Shown one piece after another: positions 42,362-50,889 of a DNA stretch of 64,000 bases. The translations under genes were made by a program, and so were the position numbers. Positions within the stretch are counted from its first letter, which is position 1; each line of letters starts with the position of its first letter. The notes under the pieces are model-generated. The model searched no databases. It was given only the letters and a program-made list of their open reading frames with translations, and was not told the DNA's origin. This DNA is from Aureimonas sp. Leaf324 (GTDB lineage: Bacteria; Pseudomonadota; Alphaproteobacteria; Rhizobiales; Rhizobiaceae), in the NCBI RefSeq assembly GCF_001423245.1, contig NZ_LMOH01000025.1, positions 1,329-65,328 on the forward strand. Direction: 5' to 3'.

Positions 42362-43350
42362 GAACGGGCCTCGCGGAAGGCGGGTTTGCCGGCGTCGCGG
42401 AAGCGGCGGAAGCCTTCCGCGATCTTCGGGTCGAAGAGCGCGATGGCGCTGATGAGGACGATCGAGACGATGGCGTCGGAGTAGTAGTAGGGGACCGCGA
42501 GCAGCGTGAAGCCGTTCAGCATCGCCGACATGAGAAGCGTGCCCGCGACGGTGGCGGGAACCGATGCCGCTCCGAAGAGGGCGGCGCCGAGATAGACCGC
42601 GGCATAGGCCGGCATCAGGAGCTGTGCACCGGCCGTCACGTTGGCCGCGCCTGACGAGGCCACAAGGAGCGTGATCGCCAGACACGAGAGCATGCCCGAC
42701 AGCGCGAAGGCCGCCAGTACGTAGAGCCTGACGCGGATGCCGGAGAAGATCGCGGAGGTGCGGTTCTCGCCCGTCGCGTAGAAGGCCCGCCCGAAGCGCG
42801 AGCCGTGCAGCACGAGGGCCGACAGGAGGGCCGCGAGGGCGAGGATCGCGACCGGCGCGTCGAGGCCGAGATACTTCGCGTCGTTGAGATCGAGGATCCC
42901 CGACGAGAAGAAGTTCTTCGAGAGCGAGGTGCCGTTGGAATAGAAGTAGGAGAGGCCGACGGCCGCCCCGCCGGTCGCGATCGTCGCCACGATGTCGGGC
43001 AGGCGGAGGTAGGCGACGGCAAAGCCGTTGACGAGGCCGCACAGGAGGCCGACGGCGAGCGCACCGGCGACGCCCATGCCCAGACCGTAGCGGCCCGCGA
43101 TCAGCCAGCCGAGCGTCATGGCGCCGAGCGAGGCGACGCCGGGAAACGACAGGTCGAACTGGCGCACGACGATCACGAAGGTGAGGCCGAGCGCGGCGAG
43201 CCCCTGCACCGCCATGTGCCGGAAGAGGCCGTGGAGGTTGCCAGCCGAGAGATAGGCCGGGCTGAGGCTCGCGAAGACCGCGGCGACGACGGCCAGAAGG
43301 ATCGCAAAGGCGAGGATGCGCGGGACGAGCGGGTTGGTGCGTCGTTTCAT
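42358..43350 (-). CDS. Sugar ABC importer permease (RbsC family), first of a pair
   Basis: 330 residues with about nine or ten membrane segments. It has V-I-V-V-R-Q-F-D-L-S-F-P-G near residue 60 and A-T-G-E-N-R-T-S-A-I-F-S-G near residue 185. It is only distantly similar to the next permease, so the channel is probably a heterodimer rather than the homodimer of RbsC. ATGA overlaps occur at both ends. Confidence 0.85.
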   Translation of the reverse strand: MKRRTNPLVPRILAFAILLAVVAAVFASLSPAYLSAGNLHGLFRHMAVQGLAALGLTFVIVVRQFDLSFPGVASLGAMTLGWLIAGRYGLGMGVAGALAVGLLCGLVNGFAVAYLRLPDIVATIATGGAAVGLSYFYSNGTSLSKNFFSSGILDLNDAKYLGLDAPVAILALAALLSALVLHGSRFGRAFYATGENRTSAIFSGIRVRLYVLAAFALSGMLSCLAITLLVASSGAANVTAGAQLLMPAYAAVYLGAALFGAASVPATVAGTLLMSAMLNGFTLLAVPYYYSDAIVSIVLISAIALFDPKIAEGFRRFRDAGKPAFREARS

Positions 43351-44858
43351 GCTGCGCGCGCTCCCATGATGCCGGCGGCGAGAAGTTGGTCGCGGGTGGG
43401 CTCGGTGCCGCCCGGATGCACGGGGCGGCCCTTGTAGAGGGCGAGAACCCGGTCGGCGAGGCCGTGGACCTCGTCGCAGTCCGACGAGACGACGATCACG
43501 GCGGCGCGCTGCGAGAGCTCGCGCATCAGGGCATAGAGCTTGGCGCGCGCGCCGATGTCGACGCCGACCGTCGGCTCGGCGAAGATGTAGATGTCGGCGT
43601 CGCGGAAGAGACCCTTGGCGATGACGATCTTCTGCTGGTTGCCGCCCGAGAAGGCGCTGACCGGACGATCCAGCTCGAAGGGCTGGAGGCCGACGTCGCG
43701 CGCCAGCCGCTCGCTCGCCTGCCGGTTGGCCCGCATGCGCAGGAGGCCGCCGAGCCATGAGGCGCGGCCGAGATGGGCGACGGTGGTGTTGAAGACGACG
43801 TCCTTGGTCATCGTCAGCCCTTCCGTCCGCCGGTCGCCCGGCACGAGGAAGATGCCGGCGGCCAGACCATCATGGGCCCCGCGGAAGCGGCGCGTCTCGC
43901 CCTTCACGACGAGCTCGCCCGCATCGTGGCGCATCGCGCCGTAGAGCACCTTGGACAGTTCGTCGACGCCGGAACCGACAAGGCCGAAGATGCCGAGGAT
44001 CTCGCCGCGCCGCGCGACGAGGTCGACGCCGGAGAAATGAGCGCCGCAGCCAAGGCCCTTCGCCTCGAGGAGGACGTCGCCGTCGGAGCGGCCGTCGCGG
44101 GTCGGGTAAAGGTCGCCCGCCGCCTCGTCGAGCATGAGTTCGGGGATCGAAACGCCCGTCCGGCGCGCCTCACCGAGCGTCATCGTCGCGACGTTGCGAC
44201 CGCCGCGAAACACGGTGAAACGGTCGGCGATCTCGTAGACCTCCTCCAGCCGGTGGGTGATGTAGATGATCGAGATGCCGCCCGCCTGGAGCGCGCGCAT
44301 CATCTGGAAGAGCGACGCCTTTTCGCGCTCGGTCAGCGTCGAGGTCGGCTCGTCGAGTATCAGGATCTTGATGTGGTCGTGGCGCAGCGCGTGGAGGATC
44401 GCGACGATCTCGCGGTCCACCGCCGGCATCTCGCCGACCCGCGCGTCGAGGTCGATCTCGATCGGGAAGCGGACGAGCAGCTTCTGCGCCTTTTCGCGCA
44501 TCGCGGCGCGGTTCATACGGCGGAAGAGCCCGGGCGAGGCACCCTCGCCGCCGAGGAAGATGTTCTCGACGCCGGTGCAGTCGGGCACGAGCTCGGGATG
44601 CTGCTGGACGGTGGCGACGCCCGCCTCGATCGCCGCGCGCGGGGTGCCGAGCTCGACCGCCTCGCCGTCGATCGTGATCGTCCCCTCGTCCTTCACGTAG
44701 ACGCCGGAGAGGATCTTGATCAGCGTCGACTTGCCCGCGCCGTTGATGCCGAGCAGCGCATGGATCTCGCCCCGGTCGAGGTCGAAATCGACGCCGCCGA
44801 GCGCCTGCACCGGCCCGAACCGCTTGGCGATGCCGCTCATGGTCAGGATCTTCGACAT
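43347..44858 (-). CDS. Sugar ABC importer ATPase, two fused domains, with degenerate sites
   Basis: 503 residues of the RbsA/MglA type. The first domain has Walker A G-I-N-G-A-G-K-S-T and D-E-P-T-S-T-L-T, but where a signature L-S-x-G-x-x-Q is expected it reads M-P-A-V-D-R-E-I-V. The second domain has a good signature F-S-G-G-N-Q-Q-K, but its Walker B is Y-I-F-A-E-P-T-V-G-V-D, with Ala in place of Asp. One composite ATP site may therefore be weak, which fits a heterodimeric importer. It is followed by the two permease genes. Confidence 0.87.
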   Translation of the reverse strand: MSKILTMSGIAKRFGPVQALGGVDFDLDRGEIHALLGINGAGKSTLIKILSGVYVKDEGTITIDGEAVELGTPRAAIEAGVATVQQHPELVPDCTGVENIFLGGEGASPGLFRRMNRAAMREKAQKLLVRFPIEIDLDARVGEMPAVDREIVAILHALRHDHIKILILDEPTSTLTEREKASLFQMMRALQAGGISIIYITHRLEEVYEIADRFTVFRGGRNVATMTLGEARRTGVSIPELMLDEAAGDLYPTRDGRSDGDVLLEAKGLGCGAHFSGVDLVARRGEILGIFGLVGSGVDELSKVLYGAMRHDAGELVVKGETRRFRGAHDGLAAGIFLVPGDRRTEGLTMTKDVVFNTTVAHLGRASWLGGLLRMRANRQASERLARDVGLQPFELDRPVSAFSGGNQQKIVIAKGLFRDADIYIFAEPTVGVDIGARAKLYALMRELSQRAAVIVVSSDCDEVHGLADRVLALYKGRPVHPGGTEPTRDQLLAAGIMGARAA

Positions 44859-44879
44859 GGGCTCCCCTCCTCTTGCGCA

Positions 44880-44908
44880 GGGAGAACGGGCTTGACGCCC
44901 GTCCTCCC
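44880..44908. other. Hairpin after sugar-binding-protein gene
   Basis: 12-bp arms (44880-44891, 44897-44908) with one mismatch and loop TTGAC, 18 bp past the end of the binding-protein gene and before the ATPase gene. The position is the same as in the importer at 15783-19525, suggesting a common way to over-express the binding protein. Confidence 0.5.
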
Positions 44909-44926
44909 TTCATCTGTCGGCGTCGA

Positions 44927-45952
44927 TCAGAGGACGCGGTTCCAGCCGAGCTTGGCGGCCTCGCCGGGCTGGTCGTAGGTGTCGGGGATGTCGATGTCGG
45001 CGAGGCTTTCCTGCGTCACCGCGTAGGACGGGGTGATGACGAAGCGCGGCGCCTTGCGCCCGGCGATCACCTCATGCGCGAAGAACGCGTTCATGTAGGC
45101 CATCTCGTAGAAGCTCTGCGCCATGGTGAGGGCGAAGGGCGAGCCGGCCTGGATGTACTCGAAGGACTGCGCGCCGCCGTCGATGCCGGTGATGAAGACG
45201 TCGCGGCCCGACGCCTTGATGGCGAGCGTGCCCTCGGACGCCGCACCGTCCCAAGCGCACCAGATGGCGTCGAGCTCGGGGTTGGCGGTGAGGATGTTGT
45301 CGACCACCTGGCGCGGGGTCGTCGTGCCGCCGAGCGCGAAGGCGATCTCGGACACGACCTGGATGTCGGGATAGCGCGTGAAGATCGATTTCGCGCCGAG
45401 CGTGCGCTGGTCCCAGGACTCGTTGGAGGGCAGGCAGACCATGGCGACCTTGCCCTTCCCCTTCAGGCGGTCGGCGATGTACTGCGCGCCGTAGGAGCCG
45501 AGCCCGAAATTGTTGGACATGGCGGTGGAGGTCACCGTCGTGTTGGGCACGTAGCTGTCGCCGCAGAAGATCGGGATGCCGGAGGCGACCGCGGCCTGCA
45601 CGGCCGGGGCGATCGCGGCGGCGTCGGCGGGCGTGATGAAGATCGCGGCGGGCTTCGACGCCACGAAGGCGGCGATCTGGTCGGCCTGCTTCTTCACGTC
45701 GTAGTTGGCGTCGGCGACGGTCAGCGTGCCGCCGAGGCGCTTCACGGCGTCCTCGTAGCCGGCCACGATGTGGCGGCCCGATTCCCAGACCGTCCAGCCG
45801 AGCGAGGCGCAGAACTGCGCGTCCTGCGCGAAGGCGAAGTTCGGACGGGCGAGCGCTGCGGCCACCGTCAGCGCGGCGGCCCCGCTCAGGAACCCTCGGC
45901 GCGTCAGGCGCAGGCGGGCCGCTTCCGGGCTGTTGTCGTCGAAGTCGGTCAT
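44927..45952 (-). CDS. Sugar ABC importer, periplasmic binding protein (Tat signal)
   Basis: 341 residues. L-T-R-R-G-F-L-S-G-A-A-A-L with twin arginines at 18-19 and an A-F-A-Q-D cleavage region gives a Tat signal. The mature ribose-binding-like fold shows G-G-T-L-T-V-A-D-A-N-Y-D, A-A-I-F-I-T-P-A-D-A, I-P-I-F-C-G-D-S-Y-V and I-T-G-I-D-G-G near the end. GGGAGG precedes the ATG at 45952. The export of two binding proteins here by Tat suggests folding before export. Confidence 0.87.
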   Translation of the reverse strand: MTDFDDNSPEAARLRLTRRGFLSGAAALTVAAALARPNFAFAQDAQFCASLGWTVWESGRHIVAGYEDAVKRLGGTLTVADANYDVKKQADQIAAFVASKPAAIFITPADAAAIAPAVQAAVASGIPIFCGDSYVPNTTVTSTAMSNNFGLGSYGAQYIADRLKGKGKVAMVCLPSNESWDQRTLGAKSIFTRYPDIQVVSEIAFALGGTTTPRQVVDNILTANPELDAIWCAWDGAASEGTLAIKASGRDVFITGIDGGAQSFEYIQAGSPFALTMAQSFYEMAYMNAFFAHEVIAGRKAPRFVITPSYAVTQESLADIDIPDTYDQPGEAAKLGWNRVL

Positions 45953-46020
45953 GTCGGTCCTCCCAGTGATGAATGGACGAGGCGGCCCCCGCCGCCCCGC
46001 TTGGAATGGCGCCGCCGCCC

Positions 46021-47133
46021 TCAGGCGGACTGGCGAAGCAGTTCGAGGTAGTCCTCGCGGGTCGGGAGCCGCGGGTTGGTGCCGTGGCAATGGTCCTTCA
46101 GCGCCTCGGCCGAGACGCGTTCCATCATCTCGTCGGTGACGCCCATGGCGCGAAGGCCGGACGGCATGCCGATGTCGCGCACGAGGCTTGCGATCACCGC
46201 GTCCGGCTCGCCGCCGAGGATGTCGGCCAGGACCCGCCACTTCCCCCCGATCGTCTCGCGATTGAAGCGCAGGACCGCGGGCATCAGGACGGCGTTCAGC
46301 GTCCCGTGGTGAAGGTTCAACTCGCGCACCGCGCCGAGCGGATGGGTCAGCGCGTGGACCGCGCCGAGGCCCTTCTGAAAGGCCATCGCGCCCTCCAGCG
46401 CGCACATCATCATCTCCCAGCGCGCGCGGGCGTCGGAGCCGTCGCGCACCGCCGGCCGGATCGCCTCCATGCCGCGCTTCAGCCCGTCGAGCGCGATGGC
46501 GTCGGCCGGCGGGTTGACGGACGGCGCCATGAACGTCTCGAGGCAGTGCGAGATCGCGTCCATGCCGGTGGCGGCGGTCAGGAACGGCGGCAGGCCGTAG
46601 GTCAGTTCGGGGTCGCAGAGCGCGACCGAGGGCAGCATGTGCGGGCTAACGATGCCGAGCTTGCGCCCCTCGGCGGTGATGATGACGGCCGCGCGCCCGA
46701 CCTCGGAGCCGGTGCCCGACGTCGTCGGCACCGCGACCAGCGGGCAGATGCGGCCGTGGATCCGGGCCGCGCCCCCTTCGACCGCGGTGTACTGCGCGAG
46801 CGGCCCCTCGTGGCCGCTGAGAAGCCGCACGGCCTTGGCGAGATCGATCGACGAGCCGCCGCCAAGGCCGACGATCCCGTCGCAGCCTTCCGCGCGATAG
46901 AGCGCGAAGGCGGCCTCCACCGCATCCTCGGTCGGATTGGCCGGCGTGTCGGCGAACACCACCGGACGATCGGCGAAGAGGCCGAGCACCCGCTCCACGA
47001 GGCCGCTCGCGAGAAGACCCCGGTCGGTCACGACCAGCGGGCGCGACACGGTCAACCCCTTCAGGATGGAGGGCAGCTTGGCGATGGCGCCTTCGTCGAA
47101 CTCGATGCGGGTGAGATAGGTGATCAGGGCCAT
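46021..47133 (-). CDS. Iron-containing alcohol dehydrogenase
   Basis: About 370 residues of the group III Fe-ADH family. The NAD motif G-L-G-G-G-S-S-I-D-L-A-K is near residue 85, P-T-T-S-G-T-G-S-E near 130, then metal ligands in D-A-I-S-H-C-L-E-T, H-A-L-T-H-P-L-G-A and N-L-H-H-G-T-L-N. FucO lactaldehyde reductase and maleylacetate reductases are relatives. The ATG at 47133 fits the family N terminus; one 27 bp upstream lacks a ribosome-binding site. It leads the minus-strand importer operon, divergent from a GntR gene. Confidence 0.87.
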   Translation of the reverse strand: MALITYLTRIEFDEGAIAKLPSILKGLTVSRPLVVTDRGLLASGLVERVLGLFADRPVVFADTPANPTEDAVEAAFALYRAEGCDGIVGLGGGSSIDLAKAVRLLSGHEGPLAQYTAVEGGAARIHGRICPLVAVPTTSGTGSEVGRAAVIITAEGRKLGIVSPHMLPSVALCDPELTYGLPPFLTAATGMDAISHCLETFMAPSVNPPADAIALDGLKRGMEAIRPAVRDGSDARARWEMMMCALEGAMAFQKGLGAVHALTHPLGAVRELNLHHGTLNAVLMPAVLRFNRETIGGKWRVLADILGGEPDAVIASLVRDIGMPSGLRAMGVTDEMMERVSAEALKDHCHGTNPRLPTREDYLELLRQSA

Positions 47134-47472
47134 GGCCGGCACTCTCGGACTTATCGACATTCAGGATGCGCGGCATCGTCGGCGGCCAGGAGCATCCTGG
47201 CCACTCTGATCGGGCGCGATGGGACTTTGCGACGCGCGCCGGGACGCTCGCCGGCAAGGGAGCCGGCGTCCGCCCGACTGGGGCACGCGATCGCATGGGC
47301 GGTCGGATTTCGGGTGGGGTCGGACCGGCCGGCCGGTCCGTGTCGGCGGCCTCCTCCGCCGCTGCTCGATCTCGTATCGGATTGCGCCTTGCACCGTCAA
47401 CCGATATATGAGTTATTGAAGCCAGACCGGTTCCAGGTTGTCAACACCTCACCAGATCCGTCGGATTGATCC
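47134..47472. other. Divergent region between Fe-ADH and GntR genes
   Basis: 339 bp with no gene apparent. It becomes AT-richer from about 47380 to 47455, where the plus-strand promoter candidate and a likely operator zone for the GntR regulator lie. I see no perfect long dyad. Confidence 0.5.
47382..47410 (+). promoter_or_regulatory. Candidate promoter of GntR gene
   Basis: TTGCGC (47382-47387), 17-bp spacer, TATATG (47405-47410), about 62 bp before the GntR start codon. The -10 box is one of the few AT-rich hexamers in the region. Confidence 0.4.
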
Positions 47473-48186
47473 ATGATTGCAGGAACTAGCGCCGCGAGAG
47501 ACCGGCGCTCGCCGGCGGAAAAGCCGACGCTGAAAGCCGAACAGATATATGAGGTGCTGCGCCACGCCATCGTGCGCCTGTCGATGGAGCCGGGCTCGGT
47601 GATCTCGGAAAAGGAGCTGTGCCTCGCCTACGGCGTGTCGCGCACGCCGGTGCGGGAAGCGCTCAAGCGGCTCGCCGACGAGGATCTCGTCGACGTGTTC
47701 CCGCACTCGGGGACCTACGTCTCCAAGATCTCCTTCGAGGTCGCGGAGGAAGGCTTCGTGATCCGCCGCGCGCTGGAGATCGAGAGCATCCGCCGGGCCG
47801 TCGCCTATGCCACCGACGAGGACATCCGCCGGCTCGAGCGCCTGATCGGCGAGATGCGCGACATTCTCGAGCGCGGCGCGCTGCACGAGTATATCGAGGT
47901 GGACGACGCCTTCCACGCGTCGATCGCCGGCATCAGCCGCTATCCGCGCATCTGGAAGTTCATCAACCTCGTGAAGGCGCATCTCGACCGGATGCGCCAG
48001 CTGTCGGCGCCCGTGCCGGGTCATCTCGCCGAGGTGACCGAGCAGCACGCCGCGATCGTGCGCGCGCTCGGCCGGCGCAACGCCGACCAGGCGGAACTTG
48101 CGATGAAGATCCACTTGGAGTCCTCCTTCGCGGTGATGAGCGCGATGTACGAGGACGGCCGCTACTTCCGGCGGAAGGAGGTCTGA
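47473..48186 (+). CDS. GntR-family regulator (FCD domain)
   Basis: 237 residues. The winged helix reads I-S-E-K-E-L-C-L-A-Y-G-V-S-R-T-P-V-R-E-A-L-K-R-L near residues 44-67 with the wing H-S-G-T-Y-V. The FCD domain follows, with D-D-A-F-H-A-S-I-A and E-Q-H-A-A-I-V-R-A-L as probable metal ligands. It is divergent from the Fe-ADH/importer operon and upstream of the GMC oxidoreductase genes, so it may control both. Confidence 0.88.
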   Translation: MIAGTSAARDRRSPAEKPTLKAEQIYEVLRHAIVRLSMEPGSVISEKELCLAYGVSRTPVREALKRLADEDLVDVFPHSGTYVSKISFEVAEEGFVIRRALEIESIRRAVAYATDEDIRRLERLIGEMRDILERGALHEYIEVDDAFHASIAGISRYPRIWKFINLVKAHLDRMRQLSAPVPGHLAEVTEQHAAIVRALGRRNADQAELAMKIHLESSFAVMSAMYEDGRYFRRKEV

Positions 48187-48451
48187 TGCCGGGCTTTCCG
48201 AGAGGCCTCTCCCCGCCGATCCGCATGAGCGACGACGATGTTGCCGTGACGGCGGATGAGGGGACGGCGGCGGCGGATGCCCGCATTTTGCCGCGATTCC
48301 GGCGGCTGCTTCCAGCGAGCCGGCGAGCGCCAGAGCCTTCGACGATGACAGCGAATTCACGCCCCGACAGGTCGGCGCGGTGATGTGAGGACGGGACATC
48401 GCGCCAGCGCGCCGGGAGGCGAGCGGCCGGACGTCCGGGAGGAATGAAGAG

Positions 48452-50026
48452 ATGAGCGAACTCAAGAACAGCTACGACATCGTCATCATCGGCGCGGGCG
48501 TCGGCGGCGGCGCGCTGGCGAACGCCCTGGCCGCACCCGGCCGCGAGATCCTGATGATCGAGCGCGGCCCCCGCCTGCCGCGCGAGAAGGACAACTGGAG
48601 CGTCGACGCCGTCTTCCACAAGAAGAAGTACGCCACCAAGGAAGAGTGGCGCGACCGCGACGGAAAGCTCTTCAATCCCTCGACCTACTACTATGTCGGC
48701 GGCAACTCGAAGTTCTTCGGGGCGGCCACGGTCCGCTTCCGCAAGGAGGATTTCGAGGACCTGCAGCACGAGGCGGGCGTCGCCCCGGCCTGGCCGGTGA
48801 ACTACGACGCGTTCGAGCCCTACTATGCCCGCGCCGAGCGGCTGATGGGCACGCATGGCGAGGCGGGCGTCGATCCGATCGAGCCGCCGCGCTCGGGGCC
48901 GATGCCCTACCCCGCGATCGGCCACGAGCCGGAGATCGCCTGGTTCGAGAGGAAGCTTCGCCAGAAGGGCCTGCGGCCCTTCCCGCTGCCGATCGCGATC
49001 GACTACCACGACGGGGGCGCCTGCGCGCGCTGCCGCACCTGCGACGGCTTCGCCTGCAAGATCGGCGCCAAGGGCGACGCCGAGGTGCGGCTCGTCAACC
49101 CGGCGCTCGCCAAGGGCGGGGTGACGCTGATCACCGAGGCCTTCGTCCACCGGCTCGTGACCGACCCGTCGGGCGCGCGGGTGACCGCGGTCGAGCTCGA
49201 CTACCAGGGCGAGCGCCGCACGGTCGCGGCTGGGATCTTCGTCTCGTCGGCCGGCGCCATCAACTCGTCCGCGCTTCTTCTGCGCTCGGCCAACGACAAG
49301 CACCCGAGCGGCCTCGGCAACAACACGTCCGACCAGCTCGGCCGCAACTACATGGCCCACAACAACACCGCGATGATGGCGATCTCGCCGTTCAAGAAGA
49401 ACCGCGTGACCTTCCAGAAGTCGATGGCGATCAACGACTTCTATCTCGCCAATTCCGAGAAGCCCTACCCGCTCGGCAACATCCAGGGCCTCGGCAAGCT
49501 GCAGGCCGGCATGCTGACGGCGAACGCCAAGTGGGCACCGGAATGGGCCATGGGCCTGTTCGCCGAGCGCTCGGTGGACTGGTGGCTGATGTCGGAGGAC
49601 CTGCCCGACCCGGAGAACCGTGTCAGCGTCGATCCCGACGGGAAGATCCGCCTGTCCTACACGTCGAACAACCTGAAATCTCACGGCGAGCTGGTGAAGG
49701 TCTGGTCGAAGGTGATGCGCTCGCTCGGCTACCCCCTCATCGTCACGCAGAAGATGGACATCAAGGTCTCGATGCATCAGTGCGGCACCGCGCGCTTCGG
49801 CAACGACCCGAAGACCTCGGTCCTCGACACGAACTGCAAGGTCTGGGACGTCGACAATCTCTACGTCGTCGACGCCTCCTTCCTGCCGTCCTCGACGGGC
49901 TTCAACCCGTCGCTGACCATCGTGGCGCAGGCGCTGCGCACCGCCGAGCACATCGAGCGGGAACTCGGCGAGCCGATGGCCGTGCCCGTCCCGCCGGTGC
50001 GGGTGGCCGAGACCGTGCCCGCCTGA
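48452..50026 (+). CDS. GMC-family FAD-dependent oxidoreductase with Cys cluster
   Basis: 524 residues. The FAD motif D-I-V-I-I-G-A-G-V-G-G-G starts near residue 9. The C-terminal GMC domain has S-M-H-Q-C-G-T near residue 441 with the probable catalytic His and S-S-T-G-F-N-P-S-L-T at the end. Unusual for simple GMC enzymes is C-A-R-C-R-T-C-D-G-F-A-C, with cysteines at 191, 194, 197 and 202, which could bind an iron-sulfur cluster. GGGAGG precedes the ATG. No signal peptide is seen, so it appears cytoplasmic. It probably oxidises a sugar or polyol. Confidence 0.87.
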   Translation: MSELKNSYDIVIIGAGVGGGALANALAAPGREILMIERGPRLPREKDNWSVDAVFHKKKYATKEEWRDRDGKLFNPSTYYYVGGNSKFFGAATVRFRKEDFEDLQHEAGVAPAWPVNYDAFEPYYARAERLMGTHGEAGVDPIEPPRSGPMPYPAIGHEPEIAWFERKLRQKGLRPFPLPIAIDYHDGGACARCRTCDGFACKIGAKGDAEVRLVNPALAKGGVTLITEAFVHRLVTDPSGARVTAVELDYQGERRTVAAGIFVSSAGAINSSALLLRSANDKHPSGLGNNTSDQLGRNYMAHNNTAMMAISPFKKNRVTFQKSMAINDFYLANSEKPYPLGNIQGLGKLQAGMLTANAKWAPEWAMGLFAERSVDWWLMSEDLPDPENRVSVDPDGKIRLSYTSNNLKSHGELVKVWSKVMRSLGYPLIVTQKMDIKVSMHQCGTARFGNDPKTSVLDTNCKVWDVDNLYVVDASFLPSSTGFNPSLTIVAQALRTAEHIERELGEPMAVPVPPVRVAETVPA

Positions 50027-50071
50027 CGCCACATCGAACGACAGAAGACATCTCAAGGGAGGGGGACCACC

Positions 50072-50866
50072 ATGGCGCCCAAGCGTGACTACGCGCGCAT
50101 GTTCGACCTGACCGGCCGCAAGGCCATCGTGACCGGGGGCTCGCGCGGCATCGGCCGGGCGCTCGCGGAGGCGCTCGCCGCGCACGGCGCGGACGTGTGC
50201 GTCGTCGTGCGCTCGACGCTGCCCCAGGCCGAGGCGCTCGTGGCCGAGCTCAATGCCGGCGGCGGCGACAGCTTCGCCATCCAGGCCGACGTCGCCGACC
50301 CTGCCGACGTCGAGCGGCTGGCAGCGGGCGTCGAGGCGCGCTGGGGACGCGCCGACATCCTCGTCAACAACGCCGGCACCATCTATCCCGGCGACGCCGA
50401 GACCTATGCGCTCTCCGACTGGCGCGCCACGATGGCGACCAATCTCGACGGCGTGTTCCTCGTCAGCCAGGCGATCGGCCGCCTGATGATCCGCCAGAAG
50501 TCCGGCTCGATCATCAATATCGGCTCCATGTCCGGCCGCATCGTCAACTGGCCGTTCAAGCACTCCGCCTACAACGTGTCGAAGGCAGCGGTGCACATGC
50601 TGACCAAGTGCCTCGCCACCGAGTGGGCCGAGCACAACATCCGCGTCAACGCGCTCGCGCCCGGCTACATCCTCACCGAACTGACGGAAGAGGTGCTGCG
50701 CGAGAACCCGGACGTCGTGAACAACCACTGGGCGAAGAGCGCGGTGCAGAACCGCATCGGCACGGTGGACGAGCTGGCCGGCTCGGTCGTCTATCTCGCG
50801 AGCGACGCCGCCTCCTTTACCACCGGCGAAATCCATACGGTCGACGGCGGCCTGACGCTGCGCTGA
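50072..50866 (+). CDS. Short-chain dehydrogenase/reductase
   Basis: 264 residues. The cofactor motif V-T-G-G-S-R-G-I-G-R-A is near residues 18-28, N-N-A-G-T-I near 101, catalytic Ser in N-I-G-S-M-S-G and Y-N-V-S-K near 168. The gluconate-5-dehydrogenase/sugar-alcohol dehydrogenase branch is the nearest type. It lies between the GMC oxidoreductase and the GldA-like gene with short gaps, so the three probably work on one carbohydrate. Confidence 0.87.
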   Translation: MAPKRDYARMFDLTGRKAIVTGGSRGIGRALAEALAAHGADVCVVVRSTLPQAEALVAELNAGGGDSFAIQADVADPADVERLAAGVEARWGRADILVNNAGTIYPGDAETYALSDWRATMATNLDGVFLVSQAIGRLMIRQKSGSIINIGSMSGRIVNWPFKHSAYNVSKAAVHMLTKCLATEWAEHNIRVNALAPGYILTELTEEVLRENPDVVNNHWAKSAVQNRIGTVDELAGSVVYLASDAASFTTGEIHTVDGGLTLR

Positions 50867-50889
50867 CACTCCCCAAGGACAGTCCCAAC

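Noticed and set aside
47400-47550. ATATATGAG present twice, just before and just inside the GntR gene, as a possible operator pair
   Set aside because: The copies are short direct matches of different context, one lies in coding sequence, and neither is a dyad as GntR proteins usually require.
48428-48439. Self-complementary CCGGACGTCCGG ahead of the GMC gene as an operator
   Set aside because: Short GC palindromes are frequent by chance at this composition and it nearly touches the ribosome-binding site; no second copy was seen.
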